Shown: positions 1-12,500 of the stretch, in pieces
Layout of the letters: every line of letters starts with the position of its first letter
Numbering within the stretch: position 1 is the stretch's first letter
Translations under genes and position numbers: made by a program
Notes under the pieces: model-generated
What the model saw: the letters and a program-made list of their open reading frames with translations, nothing else
Told to the model about the DNA's origin: nothing
The model's database searches: none
NCBI GenBank assembly: GCA_034620365.1
Contig: JAQGEQ010000161.1
Span: forward strand, 248,001-312,000
From: Pegea sp. RAD2-039
Taxonomy: Eukaryota > Chordata > Thaliacea > Salpida > Salpidae
Reading direction: 5' to 3'
Length of the DNA stretch: 64,000 nucleotides

Positions 1-879
1 TTTCTCATGTTCTCATTCATGTTGGTTTCATATATTTCATCAGTATGAAAAGAGAAAATATTAATTACTCATTTTTTCTCAGTTTTTTTTACCTTTAAAC
101 TCTGAAAATGATAAAATTTTGAATTTGAAGTTGATATTCGATACTCATAATTAATAATAATGAGAAATAAAATAAAACTTTCATACAATAATAATTTGTG
201 AGTATACAACAGATTAAAAAAGTTGGGAGCTATTTCTAATTAAATGTTCTATTAATAACATGAAACAGAACTGTTGCAAAACCTGTTAGAGAGTATTGTG
301 GTAATTGTACTAACATGTATCTTTTTACAATGAGTCGAGAAGTAATGGTGTGATTTAAACTTTAGGGGCTAGGTAACGTTATAAACATGTAGATCGACAA
401 AAAACAGACTCCAATTACACAAACTGCTTCGTGTTTTCAAAACAACACCTGCTTCAATAAAAAATTAAAGAAAAGACTAACGTAAAATTCAATTGTGTTG
501 TTTCAAATGTGTTTCTCACAGAAAAGGAGTTTTAGAGTTAATTAAACATGACTAAGTTTTAATTATATAGCCATGGGCTGCTTTATCTTTATAAGTTAAT
601 TGCTAAATAGAAACTTCATAAAACTTTTGAGGAAAAAGAAATCCACATAAAGTTCTTTCAGTAAGCTGTAAGCTGTTTACTTAATTGTTTAATTTATTCT
701 TAGTTTTCATTTTAATTAAAACCTAAACAAAAATATAAAAGTGCTCACCTAAATAAACACATTACTCAAATTATTAAACAAATAAAATTTAAATGATTAA
801 AGTAGCAGTAATTTAAATATTTAAGACAATTGCAGCTCGTCAAAGGAATGCCTTCACTGCTACAACCTTCATTTATTAT

Positions 880-1500
880 TCAACAACAATGTGGTAACAT
901 GATAAATAACCACAGAACGGAAGTGAAGCTACATTATCACAAAGACAAAATTATAAATGAGCTTTAAGATGCCAAATAATAGCGCTTAATGAATCCTTGT
1001 CACCATCCGCTAATTACTACTCTTCTTTCTCTCATCCTTTCTCTTTCTTCTCTACATCTACAACAAACAACAAATATCTCTATTTACTTTTCTTCTGTCT
1101 TTGAAGATACTTCATGTAACCACAAAATGTCACGACCGCTAAGTGACGTCATTTTCGAAGGTTAGGTGCGTGAAACAGTAAAGCATCGAGTTGAAATCCT
1201 GGTGTAAAATTAATGATGACAAGCAATACAAAGGTGCAACCGTCAATACTGGCAAACAGTCTGCTGAAAAGCATTCGACGGAAGAACCTAAGAAACCGAT
1301 TCAATGTCGGTAGGTTCTTCAGCCTGATTGAATAATTCATCTCACGCTTGAATAATTCATACAACACAGAATATTTGAGCGCCTCCTAACGAACACTCTT
1401 CACTAACTTAAGCGATTTTTCATGTCGCAACAGACGAGGAACTTTCTGATACTTGTAGACTTCTGAGCACTTGGCAGCTTTCTGTCGCATTTAAATGATA
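880..1500. promoter_or_regulatory. GC-richer island, candidate regulatory element
   Basis: Base composition is clearly less AT-rich than the flanks. The stretch contains homeodomain-type TAATTA cores, a CTTTGT/ACAAAG SOX-type core and a full CRE (TGACGTCA, 1144-1151). No reading frame here looks like protein. Assignment as an enhancer is inference from composition and motifs only. Confidence 0.3.
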
Positions 1501-2409
1501 TTAAAACACAAGGTTAGTAAAATACTTGATAAGTAAAAAAGTAACATGGTTTCATTTGCTCCTTTTGGAAACTGCTGCAAACAGGATACATAGAGAGACA
1601 TAGAAATATGACAAAACATAGAACATGAGAAAAAATACATTCAAATTATAGCCGTGAACAAAATAGGAGTCTCATTAATTTTTAGAAATTTTTCTTTTGT
1701 TACAGCACACCACAGCATATAAAAGCCAGTCACTTTGGGGAGTAATAACGAATAAATCAAATATACTAGGAAAAAGTAAGTTAACGTGAAAGAAATGAAA
1801 AATAAATGAAAGTACTCCAACTAATTTTTTATTCTTATTTTAAATCCTTATTTTGTTGATTGAAGCAATTGATGTAAAAACTAAACTTGCTACTTATTGC
1901 TTGCTACATTAACCTTGCTTCATAAATTTGAGTTTTACATTTGTTTGGTTTGTACTAAACTTTAAGTAATTTATTAAAACTAGTTTTATACAAATTTTTC
2001 TTTTTTTGGTCTTAGATCAAAGTGAAAAACTTTATTACTTTCTATAGCTGTTGAAACACTCATTGAGTTACTCATATTGAACAAGTCCTGACGTGTATAA
2101 CACAAAAGAATAAAAATAACAACAACAACAACAGCAGTGACACTCTTAAATTCAGTGAGATCAACTTAATGTTTCATCATAGAAAATGAAATCAACAAAA
2201 AGGCAACAATGAAAGAAAGTTTATAATGATGTCTTCAGAAACTAAACGAAAATGAATATCAAAAACTTTACCTTACTTAATAAAGTTGGAACAAAGTAAC
2301 AAACTGGTTTTTTGATGTTTAATTGAAAAACTCTTTCACAATATACAAAACATTAAAAAGCTAAGAATGTCTTTTAGCAACTTTTATGGATTATTATAAC
2401 CGCAAATGT

Positions 2410-3060
2410 AGTGCTTAATGAATTAGATTTCCCGAAAAGCAGTGATATTAATCTTATATCTTCTCCGTAAACTACCAGACTCATAACCTTCCTAAATCTT
2501 AATAGAAGAAGACAATAGGGTGGTAAATACTATAGCGTGCAACTTAAGCCATTCGGCGTCGTAGTTTTTAGCATATCCATCGAAAACATGAAAAATCACT
2601 TCAGTTTACCCCTCATCTTACTTGATCCACTGTACGATACATAAGAAGACCGTGGAGGTTTCTCGAGTGAACGATAGCGTATAATGACGCAAGGAATAAA
2701 AGAAACAATCACTCATAACTATGCGACATAAAGAAAAGACGATAGAGGGGTTTCGGCGCCGGTAGAAAAATTAATCACTCTTTTTTCTGTAAAATGCACG
2801 CAGCCTATAGGAAAAAGTGAAAGAGACAAAAACGACACACTTGTATAGAGCCACTTCTATTCATATTATCAGACAATAGTGTCGCCTCCACAATTGGTAA
2901 AAATAAGAATAAGGACTTCAATTAAGATACAGCTTAAGTTCACATATATTTCTACAAGAATATCGAAGCCCTGAATTTAAGGTCAAACAGATTTCTATTT
3001 CATCTTTCGCCTTTTATTGTATCTGGCGTTACCTTAGTTCGGTGACAAGATCAAAAGAAG
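2410..3060. promoter_or_regulatory. GC-richer island, candidate regulatory element
   Basis: A roughly 600-base block with repeated CpG dinucleotides and mixed composition inside very AT-rich DNA. All six frames are interrupted by stops, so it is not an exon of useful length. It lies beside the Gli-site island at 3.2-3.3 kb and may be part of the same element. Function is inferred. Confidence 0.3.
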
Positions 3061-3276
3061 ATTATTTTTCCCAGTATTTTCATTTACAAGCTTGCAATGA
3101 TTATAAAGGGAATTTGAAAATGGGTGAAACTCGCAATTTTCTTGATAAAACCACCAATCTTCAAAGAACTAATGACTTTATTTAACGTAATTTAACTTAT
3201 TAATTTTTTAATGTGCCGACTTTTTTCTTCAATTAGATTGTCGTGGGATTGACTACAATCTTTCTGTTCATCCTTC

Positions 3277-3285
3277 TGGGTGGTC
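3277..3285 (+). promoter_or_regulatory. Perfect Gli/Ci core site
   Basis: The nonamer TGGGTGGTC is the published consensus core for the zinc fingers of Gli/Cubitus interruptus, the Hedgehog-pathway transcription factors. It is followed by AG, as is the second copy at 9297. It lies in a GC-richer patch (3220-3330) with a CRE-like ACGTCATG about 20 bases downstream. Seven-plus GC-rich positions make chance occurrence unlikely in such AT-rich DNA, but binding is not shown. Confidence 0.4.
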
Positions 3286-6200
3286 AGCAGGTCCCCTATA
3301 GGTTACGTCATGACACAGTCCAGTTTCTTCTAACTTCAATTTTGTTTAGTTAGTTTCACATTACTGGCTATTCAGGTGTTTTTGATAATAAGATGTATCT
3401 GTAAACTGATATAGTGATGACGGCAGCTTTACTACTCACAAAATATTCTAGCCCATAAAAAACTCTTTTTTATTGTTTATGTTTAACTTTTTGGTTCAAC
3501 TTTTTGTTTTTAAACTGATTTCGAAATCATTTTATTTCTTTATATGAAAAAAATTTCATTTATAATACTTTACTACAAACTAAGTAATTTAGTCTTCCGT
3601 CTTTAAAAAAAGGAAGTCTTTTGTTAATTTTTGTGTAATATGTGACGTAAATCGTTGAGATATAAATATTAAAAAAGGCTAGATGACTCAGATTCAAAAA
3701 TCAGATAAAAGAGGAAGATTTATCGATCAAATTAAACCCCAAGTGTCTAAAACTCGACTTCAACAGATTAGTCCCAAATAATTTGATAAAAAGTTATTTA
3801 TAAACTCAAATCTTTAGTGATTGCTGACATCAACAAAAGTTCAACTTATTTGTGGGAGGAAAGATATTAGAAAACATCGTGTGAAGATGTGGAAGGACTA
3901 CAACAGGAAAGAAGTTTAGATCTGGTTTATGCACCAATGATGATAACTAAATTACCTGTAATTTCAAGATTAGACATGAAATGGATACAGTGTTCAACTG
4001 AACTTTTATCCACAATTAAAATGAATTTGTATCGAGCAGATAAAACTTATTTGCTTCATGTTGTATCATTTACTCGTCATAAGAACTCACAACAAAAAAT
4101 ATGAACAAAGTAAAACACCGAACTGAAATTAATTTATAGATAAACTAAAAATTTTCACCAATTTAAACTGATTTTCTTGAGTAAAAAAGCTTTTTCTGGT
4201 AGATTTTCTGAACTTATGTAAACAAGGCTATGAACTAAGTATAGATCTCTTTTTAATATACCGCATTTTCATCTGATAAAACCTTATAATGCTTCTTTTT
4301 TTGACGATTGTTGTTTTGATGCTACAAAACAGCAATAAATTTGCTAAACCAAACAATTAATGACAAATACTTTAAATTCTGTAACAGCAAAGTAATAAAA
4401 GTTTTTTAATAAAATTTACATTATTGCTATTTTAAAAATTGAAAAAAATTATCATCGGAAAAAATAAATTTTAAAAGCAATGAACTCAACCAATTAATTC
4501 TCTTATATTCTAATAGAAACAATAGAAATATTTTAGTAGTAAAATTTTATGGATATGCCAAAAGCTTATATTCCTACAAGACAATGAGAAAAATTATTGG
4601 AAATTTTAAAACGGTAAAATAAAAAACCTTGCAAAATAAATAATTATTCTTCGAATATTTCTATTTTTATAAACTTTTTTCACCTTTATGAATGATACAA
4701 CTAAAATTTCTTCTTAACTTGGTTTATAATTAAAGCAGTGAAACTGAAGACTAAAAGTTAAGTTTAAAGAAATATCACTTTCTACAATTTAATTAATTAG
4801 ATAAAAAATGATTAATTAAAATTTTAGTGAATTTAATTTTATATTTCTTATGATGTATTCATAATTTTATAATAATAAATAAAATCTACCAACAATTATA
4901 AATTATTGGTTAATTTGCTAGAAGTTTTTGTGTTATTACAAATACATAAAATATCAATTTGAAACACTGTTGAAAGTAATCATTAAAAATATCATCATTG
5001 CATTTGACAAACTTTTATTTAAACGGAAAAAATTAAAAGTAAAAGAACTTTTTATAATTTAATCAAATAGCTTGTATTGTTGTATAATTTTACCATGAAT
5101 AAAAATGTTAAATGAAATATTTTCCCCATTTTCAATTCTATGGTTCATTGGTTTTATATCAAGTTTTATATATTTGCTTACATTGAAAAAGAGATTGTGT
5201 TTTTAACTCTATTTTGTAAGTGATCACGTGTTTATCAATATTTACTTTGATGAAATTTACGAAATTTTACTTTTTAATTTTTTGAACTAAATAAAAATGT
5301 TCTTTTTCAAAATCAGTTTTTTTTTACTTATCGCGTTTAAAAATTAATATTACTAGAAGACAATCGACTAAATTTTTATGAGGATTTTCTTTGATAAGCT
5401 CTGCAAGGTGGGAGATAATTACTATCTGAAAACTGTTTAATCCATTGTAAGTAAATTATCTTTTTTATTTTTGAAATATGAGAAATCATGCTAAAAACCA
5501 TTTATCATGTTTGTGAAGGTTAGAAAAGTATATTAGAATATCTGAATGCTAATTACATATTTTCTAGTAGAAATATACATGAAGACATATACCATACAGA
5601 AACATATTTTTCGTGAAAGTAAATAGATGAACAAATGCAAACAAAACTACAGGTGCTGCAAAAAGTCAATTGAAACAAATAAGTCGGTGGATGAAAGTTT
5701 TAAACAGCAAAAAGCTTAAGTTTATATTACTATCATTTGATCAAGTAAGAAGAAATTAACTTAAGTTATAGGAAACCAAAAAAATTAAATTCACTTGTTA
5801 AGCATGAGTAAGAATAATAATGAACAACCTAAATGATACAATAACAAGAAACTAACAAAAATACAACAACGCTTTCTTTTCTGCTGTTATTAATTATTTA
5901 ATTTCTACTCTTATTGCTCTTAAAATAACATCAAACGGAGATGAAAATTTAGTTGCAAGAAAAAATCAAACGGTTGCAGTCATCAAGTCATTATTTAGTG
6001 TCATTATCTTGTTCATAAAACGCCGACATGAAGCAAAGCGTTCATTATGTGAACCATAATAAATTCGACTAACTTAACAATTCAATTTTTGTAACTATTT
6101 CAGGAAATTTAAAAATTGTTTTTAAAAATTTAAGAAAATCTTTTTATTTAATCGTTGTGGAGAAAGTTGGATCAGTTAGATATTTATTTTTAGCTTATGC

Positions 6201-7299
6201 AAGGTAAGTTAAACGATTGTAAGTTTAAACCTTGGCAAAATTACTGAACAAATTTAAGTTCTCATGATAAACTAATTTTAAAGTCACTATATGAATAAGA
6301 GATAGAAAATAAACGGACCAACTTCCAACAGAAAGTACTTCATCAAAATCAACTATACAAAAGCAACACAGCATAAATCTTGTTAAATAATTAATCAGTC
6401 ACATTTAACATATACCTTCATGTTTTAAACTAACTAAAATAAATTTAATTGCTTGGAACTTGTAAATAAATCATGTATTTAAAGTCATTTATAATTATAA
6501 TTTAATATCTTAATGAGCAATTCTTTTACTTGACATTAGAAATACAAAAAAAAACATGTTTTTGCAACTCTATATCTTCATTTCTAATTCAATTTATCTT
6601 ATTACAGTTTAATGTCACCTAAATACTGTTTCTTAGAAACTATTTAATAAAGTTTTATCTAACTCATCCTTTAAGAAATTACTTCCTAAGTTCTAAGAAT
6701 AAAAAATTACAATTTTCTGTTAAGACCTTTCTGCTTGTTATCTAGATATAGACCAACTAAGTTATTGATCAGAACGTCCATAATAATTGTCAGAATAAAT
6801 AATTGATTTTTATAATTTTAGGACATATTCATAAAAATGTAGAAAACACGCAGACAATATGGTGCCTTTTCTTATTCAAATCTTTCTTCAACTTATCTCG
6901 AATTTTAGCAATTTTTTTTGTAAAATTTCCTCGCTTAATTGTTCAACAATATTCAAACGATACCGACAGAACTCAAACTATAGAAGCACTCGCAGTTATT
7001 TCTTTGTAAAAGTGAAAACCATATTTTGTGATGATAACGGAAATTGTTAACAAAAGCCAAAAGTAGTTGATTGCATCGACACCAAGGCAATAAAAAAGAG
7101 AATGGTTTTAAGCTAGCAACAGCACTTGAGACATAAATTGAAATAGGCATTTTTGACAAACATTTTTCTTTGATAACTCATTCTAGAAATTTCTTTACAT
7201 TCAACAAACTCCTTTTTACAGGTTTTAAACGACTTAAGTTTCATTGAAAAATAATTGGAAAAAGTTTAAACTGAAGACGTAAGTTTGTGAACTAAATAA

Positions 7300-7720
7300 C
7301 ATCACTTGTATCAGCAGTACTAATCATCTTTCCCTGCTTCAATTACGTCACTAACCTCTTGTAGCAAGGGTGTGAAAATCTCATTTTTAAGAAGTCTGGT
7401 TGGGTGTTTGCAGAAAATATTTATGGAGAATTAAAGAAAGAAAAGCAAATCTATGATCAGGTTGTCGTCATGCACGCGTAACAAGAAGCTCTTTGATGCT
7501 ATTTATGTCAGAATGCAAGCAAAAAAAGAAGACAGGACGTTTTGTAAACGAGCAAAGTGGATCGCTACCCCTTGCTTCGATTACCGGTGTTTGCGCGCAG
7601 GAAGTACAATTAGTCGAATCTGTACGAGATGGGATGAACAGTTTGAGGTCTTTTGCGGCAACTCGTCCGTTAAAAGAAAAGCAAGAAATTGTAATATGCA
7701 CGGAGCTAAAGAATGGATAG
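7300..7720. other. GC-richer island with overlapping open frames
   Basis: Three frames stay open across roughly 7450-7830 (two plus, one minus). The plus frame ending at 7720 reads most like protein, but none belongs to a family I recognise and none has a clear exon boundary. Frames open on both strands at once follow from locally higher GC, which removes TAA/TAG/TGA. It may be an exon of an unseen gene or a conserved non-coding element. Confidence 0.25.
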
Positions 7721-9089
7721 GACAAAAGAAGAGTTCTATTATTTCATACTTTTACAATATTCTTTATCTTCCATTTGTGAACGAACTCGTTTTAAATCTC
7801 TTAATGAGAAAACCTTTACTTACCAATGACTAATTTTTGGGTAAATGATTAGTTTTGAAAATTGTCAATTAAATATTGACAGGTTTTTTCCTCATCACAA
7901 AATTGATTGTTTTTTTTTTCTCATATAGTTGCTGAAGCAACAAAATATTAGGAAATGGAAGTTAGTTTATGGGTGCACCTATCATAATAAAGTAAGTTGA
8001 GACATATTTTCACATTCTGAGACGATCGTGCTGACCCAGCTTCCAGCTATCTTAATCGGTTTCTCATCACTCCTAATTTCATTCATATTTGAAGAAGGAA
8101 AAGAAAAAAGAAAATAAATTCGCGGATTGATTTTACGATTGCTTAAAATGAAGGCAACTGATTTTCTTTCTCATTTATTCTTCTTTGTTTATTCCATCAA
8201 ATAAGCAAAGAGTTGGCGCAAATTTTCCAGCTATTGTTCGTTAATATCACGCATTAGTTGAGTCTCTTGTTTAGGGTGAGTTCTTTCAATTCACAATCAC
8301 ATTTCGACCTTACATTTGACGCATTGTGCCCTTGTCTTCATTTGTTTAACAAAAAAAGACCTTCTTTCAGTGATGTCACTTATGTATCTCGCAAAAAATA
8401 AAAATAAAAAGAGAGACAAATGGAAGCAAACTAAAGTTATGAGCTAGGAGTACTCCTCTTTTACAAAAAGGAATTTCACGAAACCATCAGTTACTTGGAT
8501 AGCTAAGTAAGATGTTAATAAGTCTTAGACCACCTACAGTGATAAGTTTTATTTTACTTTACTGACAAAGCTTATAAGATTGGGTTCACATACCAAACAA
8601 CTATCAATATTCTGACCACTAACGGACCTCGTAAAAGAGCAAAAATATTAGAAGCTGATCAAAAAGTAACGACCAAAACTTATATAGAATTTTCAAGTGA
8701 TAAAAATATATCTGGAAAAATATTTTTTGTGTATGCTAAGCAACTTTAAACATTATGAACTTCTTTTATAATGTAACAACCAGAAGATTATCGTTTGTTT
8801 AATTGATTGTTTTTAAATTCTTGTTAGCTTGTATTGCTACAAACTAAGAATTAGCATCTCCGTTAACATCATTAAAGAACTCCCTGAAAATGTCGGCACT
8901 TTTATGTGACTCATACTGATGATAAAAGTTCACCAAACTCTATTGAGGGTTAACATAGCTTTTAGTGACTTTAATTTTATCAGATAACAAATACTGAGCT
9001 CTAAACTTACAAGTTTGTCAATTCAACGATTTCATCTTCCAATTTTTTTCTATTTGCTTGTTTTTTTAAGCTGTGTAAGTTGATTGAGA
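7721..9089. other. AT-rich non-coding, with a mild island at 8.0-8.45 kb
   Basis: No supportable gene. The 8000-8450 stretch has moderately higher GC and several polypyrimidine runs; the rest is AT-rich. Confidence 0.5.
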
Positions 9090-9560
9090 GTTCGATTTGA
9101 AAGTCTCTTAAGCCAGACAAATAAACCGAACTTTTTTCGCCTCTCTCTCTCTCAAATATTCGCTTCTATAATAGAAGAATCAGCAGTCATGTAGTTGAGC
9201 GAATATCTAAACAATCCAATACACCTTTTACTCTTCTTTTGTTTTGCTTCAATTTTAGTGAAGTATTTAAACAGCCTTCAGGTGTACACCCAAAATTGGG
9301 TGGTCAGAAAACCCGTATAAGGGACGAACAATCAATCAGTTCAAACCTATCGACGCTTCTCGTCATATTGCAGTGCAAATGAATTAAGTTGTAAGTAGTA
9401 CGCTGCTCCAAATAAGCTCGAGCGCTTTTTATTTACTTTGGCCATATCAGAGCTGAGTGTTTTCTCTCTATCTCGGTGGTCGTGTTGGAGTAATTAATTT
9501 ATGTCAAAGAGAGCCTGGTCAGGCGGATCGGAGCTATTATTGGATAAGTCATAAGCTTTA
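9090..9560. promoter_or_regulatory. GC-richer island with Gli site, candidate enhancer
   Basis: Holds a perfect Gli/Ci core (TGGGTGGTC, 9297-9305), a one-mismatch relative (TCGGTGGTC, near 9470), a POU/octamer-like TGCAAAT near 9375, and a short CT microsatellite near 9142. The Gli site is one arm of an imperfect palindrome at 9287-9302 (CACCCAA, two A, TTGGGTG). No coding frame is credible. This is the best cis-regulatory candidate in the desert, by inference. Confidence 0.4.
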
Positions 9561-12500
9561 CATGTGAAGCATTCGTGTTTAATTTCAACATACAAATGAA
9601 ATATAAATTAAAGTTACTCAACAAGTAATTAATAAAATGTTAAGTACAGATATCATTTCACTGTAAAAAGTTGTTGGAACTAAATTCTGTTCATATGCTT
9701 GTTTATAAAAAGAATTTGTAGCTTATTAAGGACAGTAAACAAACTAAAAATAAACAGTAACAATTTTTGAGACCAGCATTTTTCACAAATTTTTCAATCT
9801 GCAAAATATTCAGTAAAATAAGAAAGCCTAGCTATAAGTAAAACTCTTGCCTCAAAATTTCTAACGAACCTAAGAATTTAAAATAAATATTTGTAAGTCA
9901 TGTTGACTGAAGTGATTGTATTTTTGCAAATATTTTTTAACTATTGAAAATCTAAACTTGGCATTATACTTTTACTACTGAAATTTTTTACTTGAAAACT
10001 TTCGTTCATCTTTTCGATTCACTCTTAAAGTTTATCATGAAACTTAATTAGTCAATTGAATTGACGATATATTTATTTATTAGTGGCGACGAGGAAAAAT
10101 ATCCAAAGTCAAATATTTATTTACTACACTCAATAAATTCGTTCTTTCATGTTAAAAGAATTCTCACATTATCTAACTTTTTACTAAAAGTAAATAATCA
10201 ATTCTCTTTTGCCTTTACAACTGCTGGCGTCAGATTAGTTAATATGAAGTACCTTAATCAAATATCTTACATTTTTCATTTACAAACAATTTTTCAGTTA
10301 CTTTTTTAGAATGAACTAAACTTTCCTGCTTTGAAAACAGTACAAAGTATTATCACTGTACAAGTGATTAAAAAAATTAACTATCTTTAGTGATGAGATT
10401 GTTGTTAGCAGAGCGTATCAACTAATTAAATGATGGAGTACCAGCAGATCACTTTCAACTTTTTTTGACCATTATCAAGAAATTGAGAACAAACTATCTC
10501 TTCTTAACTCTTTATGTCACTAAACTCTTATGATAAAACATGTAAATAGCTTCCTTCAATTTACTCTTAATCTAATCTTTTTGCTTTAAGCAAAAAACTT
10601 CTACAATTTCTTTAAATACAAAAAATTTCGCTAATTAGTAAAACTGATGTCCTTTTCTTTTTGGTAGCGATCTTATATAATTGTGTCAAAATGTTCAGCT
10701 TCTTGTAATCGATCAGCAAAATCAGTTTGAGCAAAAGTTATCTTTTTACAGTTAGTTTTGAGTTAACGTTCTTTTGTCAGTTTTAGCACCTCTAGTTTTG
10801 TTTGCTAGAACAATTATTACCAATTTTTCCACCACTACAAAAAACAAAGGTTTGAAAACCCATGCACGAGTGAATTACAAGTAGGTAAAAATGTTAAAGA
10901 ATATTTCAACACGTGATTCGTTTACGAACAATAGTTACTGATAAATTAAAAAATACGTTCAAAAATTAGAATAAGAGACATTGATGTTTGATATGCCAGG
11001 TTGAGGTTTATTCTCTTTGCCGTTTATTCTATTGTTTGATAAAAATACTTTTCTTAAAACGCTCAAAACTCAGCAGCAAAATATTCTTTAACCGTTAACC
11101 TACAAAAGCAGGAGTTTAGGTTTTTGGACTAATTGTAACGCCCAGTTATAGAAGCTTCAATTACTCTTAGCTAGATACGGAAATACTTGAAACAATCAAT
11201 TTGTATGTTTGGTATCTTCATGACTGTAAAAGCAATTTCTAAGAAGCCCTCTGAAATAAAGGGTTCTATTTTTGGAAATTTCTGAACAAAAATAAAACGT
11301 TCTTTCTTGACAAGAATAAGTTGAAAACTGTATCTTGGCGATAATTAGTGTGTTTATCTGATAAGTTTAAAAATCTCAGGAGAAACAAAAGAAAAATAAT
11401 TCTTTAAACCAAATACTTTGAAAACATTTACATCAATAGTCAAAGAGATGAAGTTCAACTTTATTTTTCTATCAAAACTTTTCGATTGTAAAACAGATGA
11501 AGCAAATAGATTTAGAGACATTTTCAACTGGCTGTAAATTACTCAATTAAGTTGATATTAAAAATTTAATTAATAAAATGAATTGTTCAGCTTCTTCACA
11601 AGTTTGTCAGCAAAATACACATTCAATATTCTGTTTGTATATTAGAAAGTTGAATAATGAGAGATAATTTAAGTTAATTAAACATCAACAAGCTAACTGA
11701 AGTGGAGAAGTTTCAATTAAATCCAGCCTCATTAACACTGTGAAACTGTTGACAACAAAATAAATCATTCAAAGAAAACAACAAATTTTTGAGCGTTTAA
11801 TCCATGTGGAAACCTTCGTGGTTTTTTTAATAATCAGAAAGGACAATAGAAAACGAATTTTTTGTGTTTTGCTAAACCTATCGACATTACCAATTTACCA
11901 ATTACAAAACATTCATTTATTTTAAAAATACTTAATTACATAATTTTACTTTACTTATTATAGTTCTTGAAATATATTTTGTAATTTAGTAAATTATTTG
12001 ATGAAAACTGAATAATGACGAAGAGCTCATTACTTTCTAGTTAGAGTAGTACTGCCGAAGGCATTTTAAAATAGTCGTAAATTAAGTTTACTGATTGGAA
12101 ATGTCAGTTGTATCTAACTTTTTCGAAAGTTTGAATAATTACAAGAGATTTAAAGTTTTCATGTAAGTATCTAACAAAAAAATGACATCAACGAAAGTAA
12201 ACCAACAAATTTGTTGATAGGTTTATAGTTGTTTTTGAAAAGTATTTTTCCATTAAGGTGGATACTTCACCATGGTCTGCAGTAAACAAATAAATTCTTA
12301 CCGCTTTCGACCACCAAGCGCAAGGCTTCTCTTTTACCCAAAGTTTTTCAGCCTTATTTTTTTGTCAATCCATTTTATATATCAAAGCGGCGACCGACCA
12401 AAATAGTTTGTTAATAAATAAGAAATTGGAATTAGCAATTGTGCTTTAAACCACTGAACACTATTAGCAATAATATTTTTCAAATCATGTTAATCAAAGA

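Larger units (their letters stand above)
1..7299. other. AT-rich gene desert, part 1
   Basis: No coding region can be supported. The few open frames above 60 codons (1149-1367 minus, 3889-4104 plus, 6803-7159 both strands) have no family resemblance and no splice-site context. Most of it is AT-rich with many A and T runs. GC-richer patches stand out at about 880-1500, 2410-3060 and 3220-3330; the strongest are listed separately. A short AAC-type microsatellite lies near 2117-2135. Confidence 0.6.

Noticed and set aside
10061-10309. ORF of 82 codons
   Set aside because: It has no ATG, uses AT-rich Phe/Leu/Ile/Asn/Lys codons and stands isolated in the desert.
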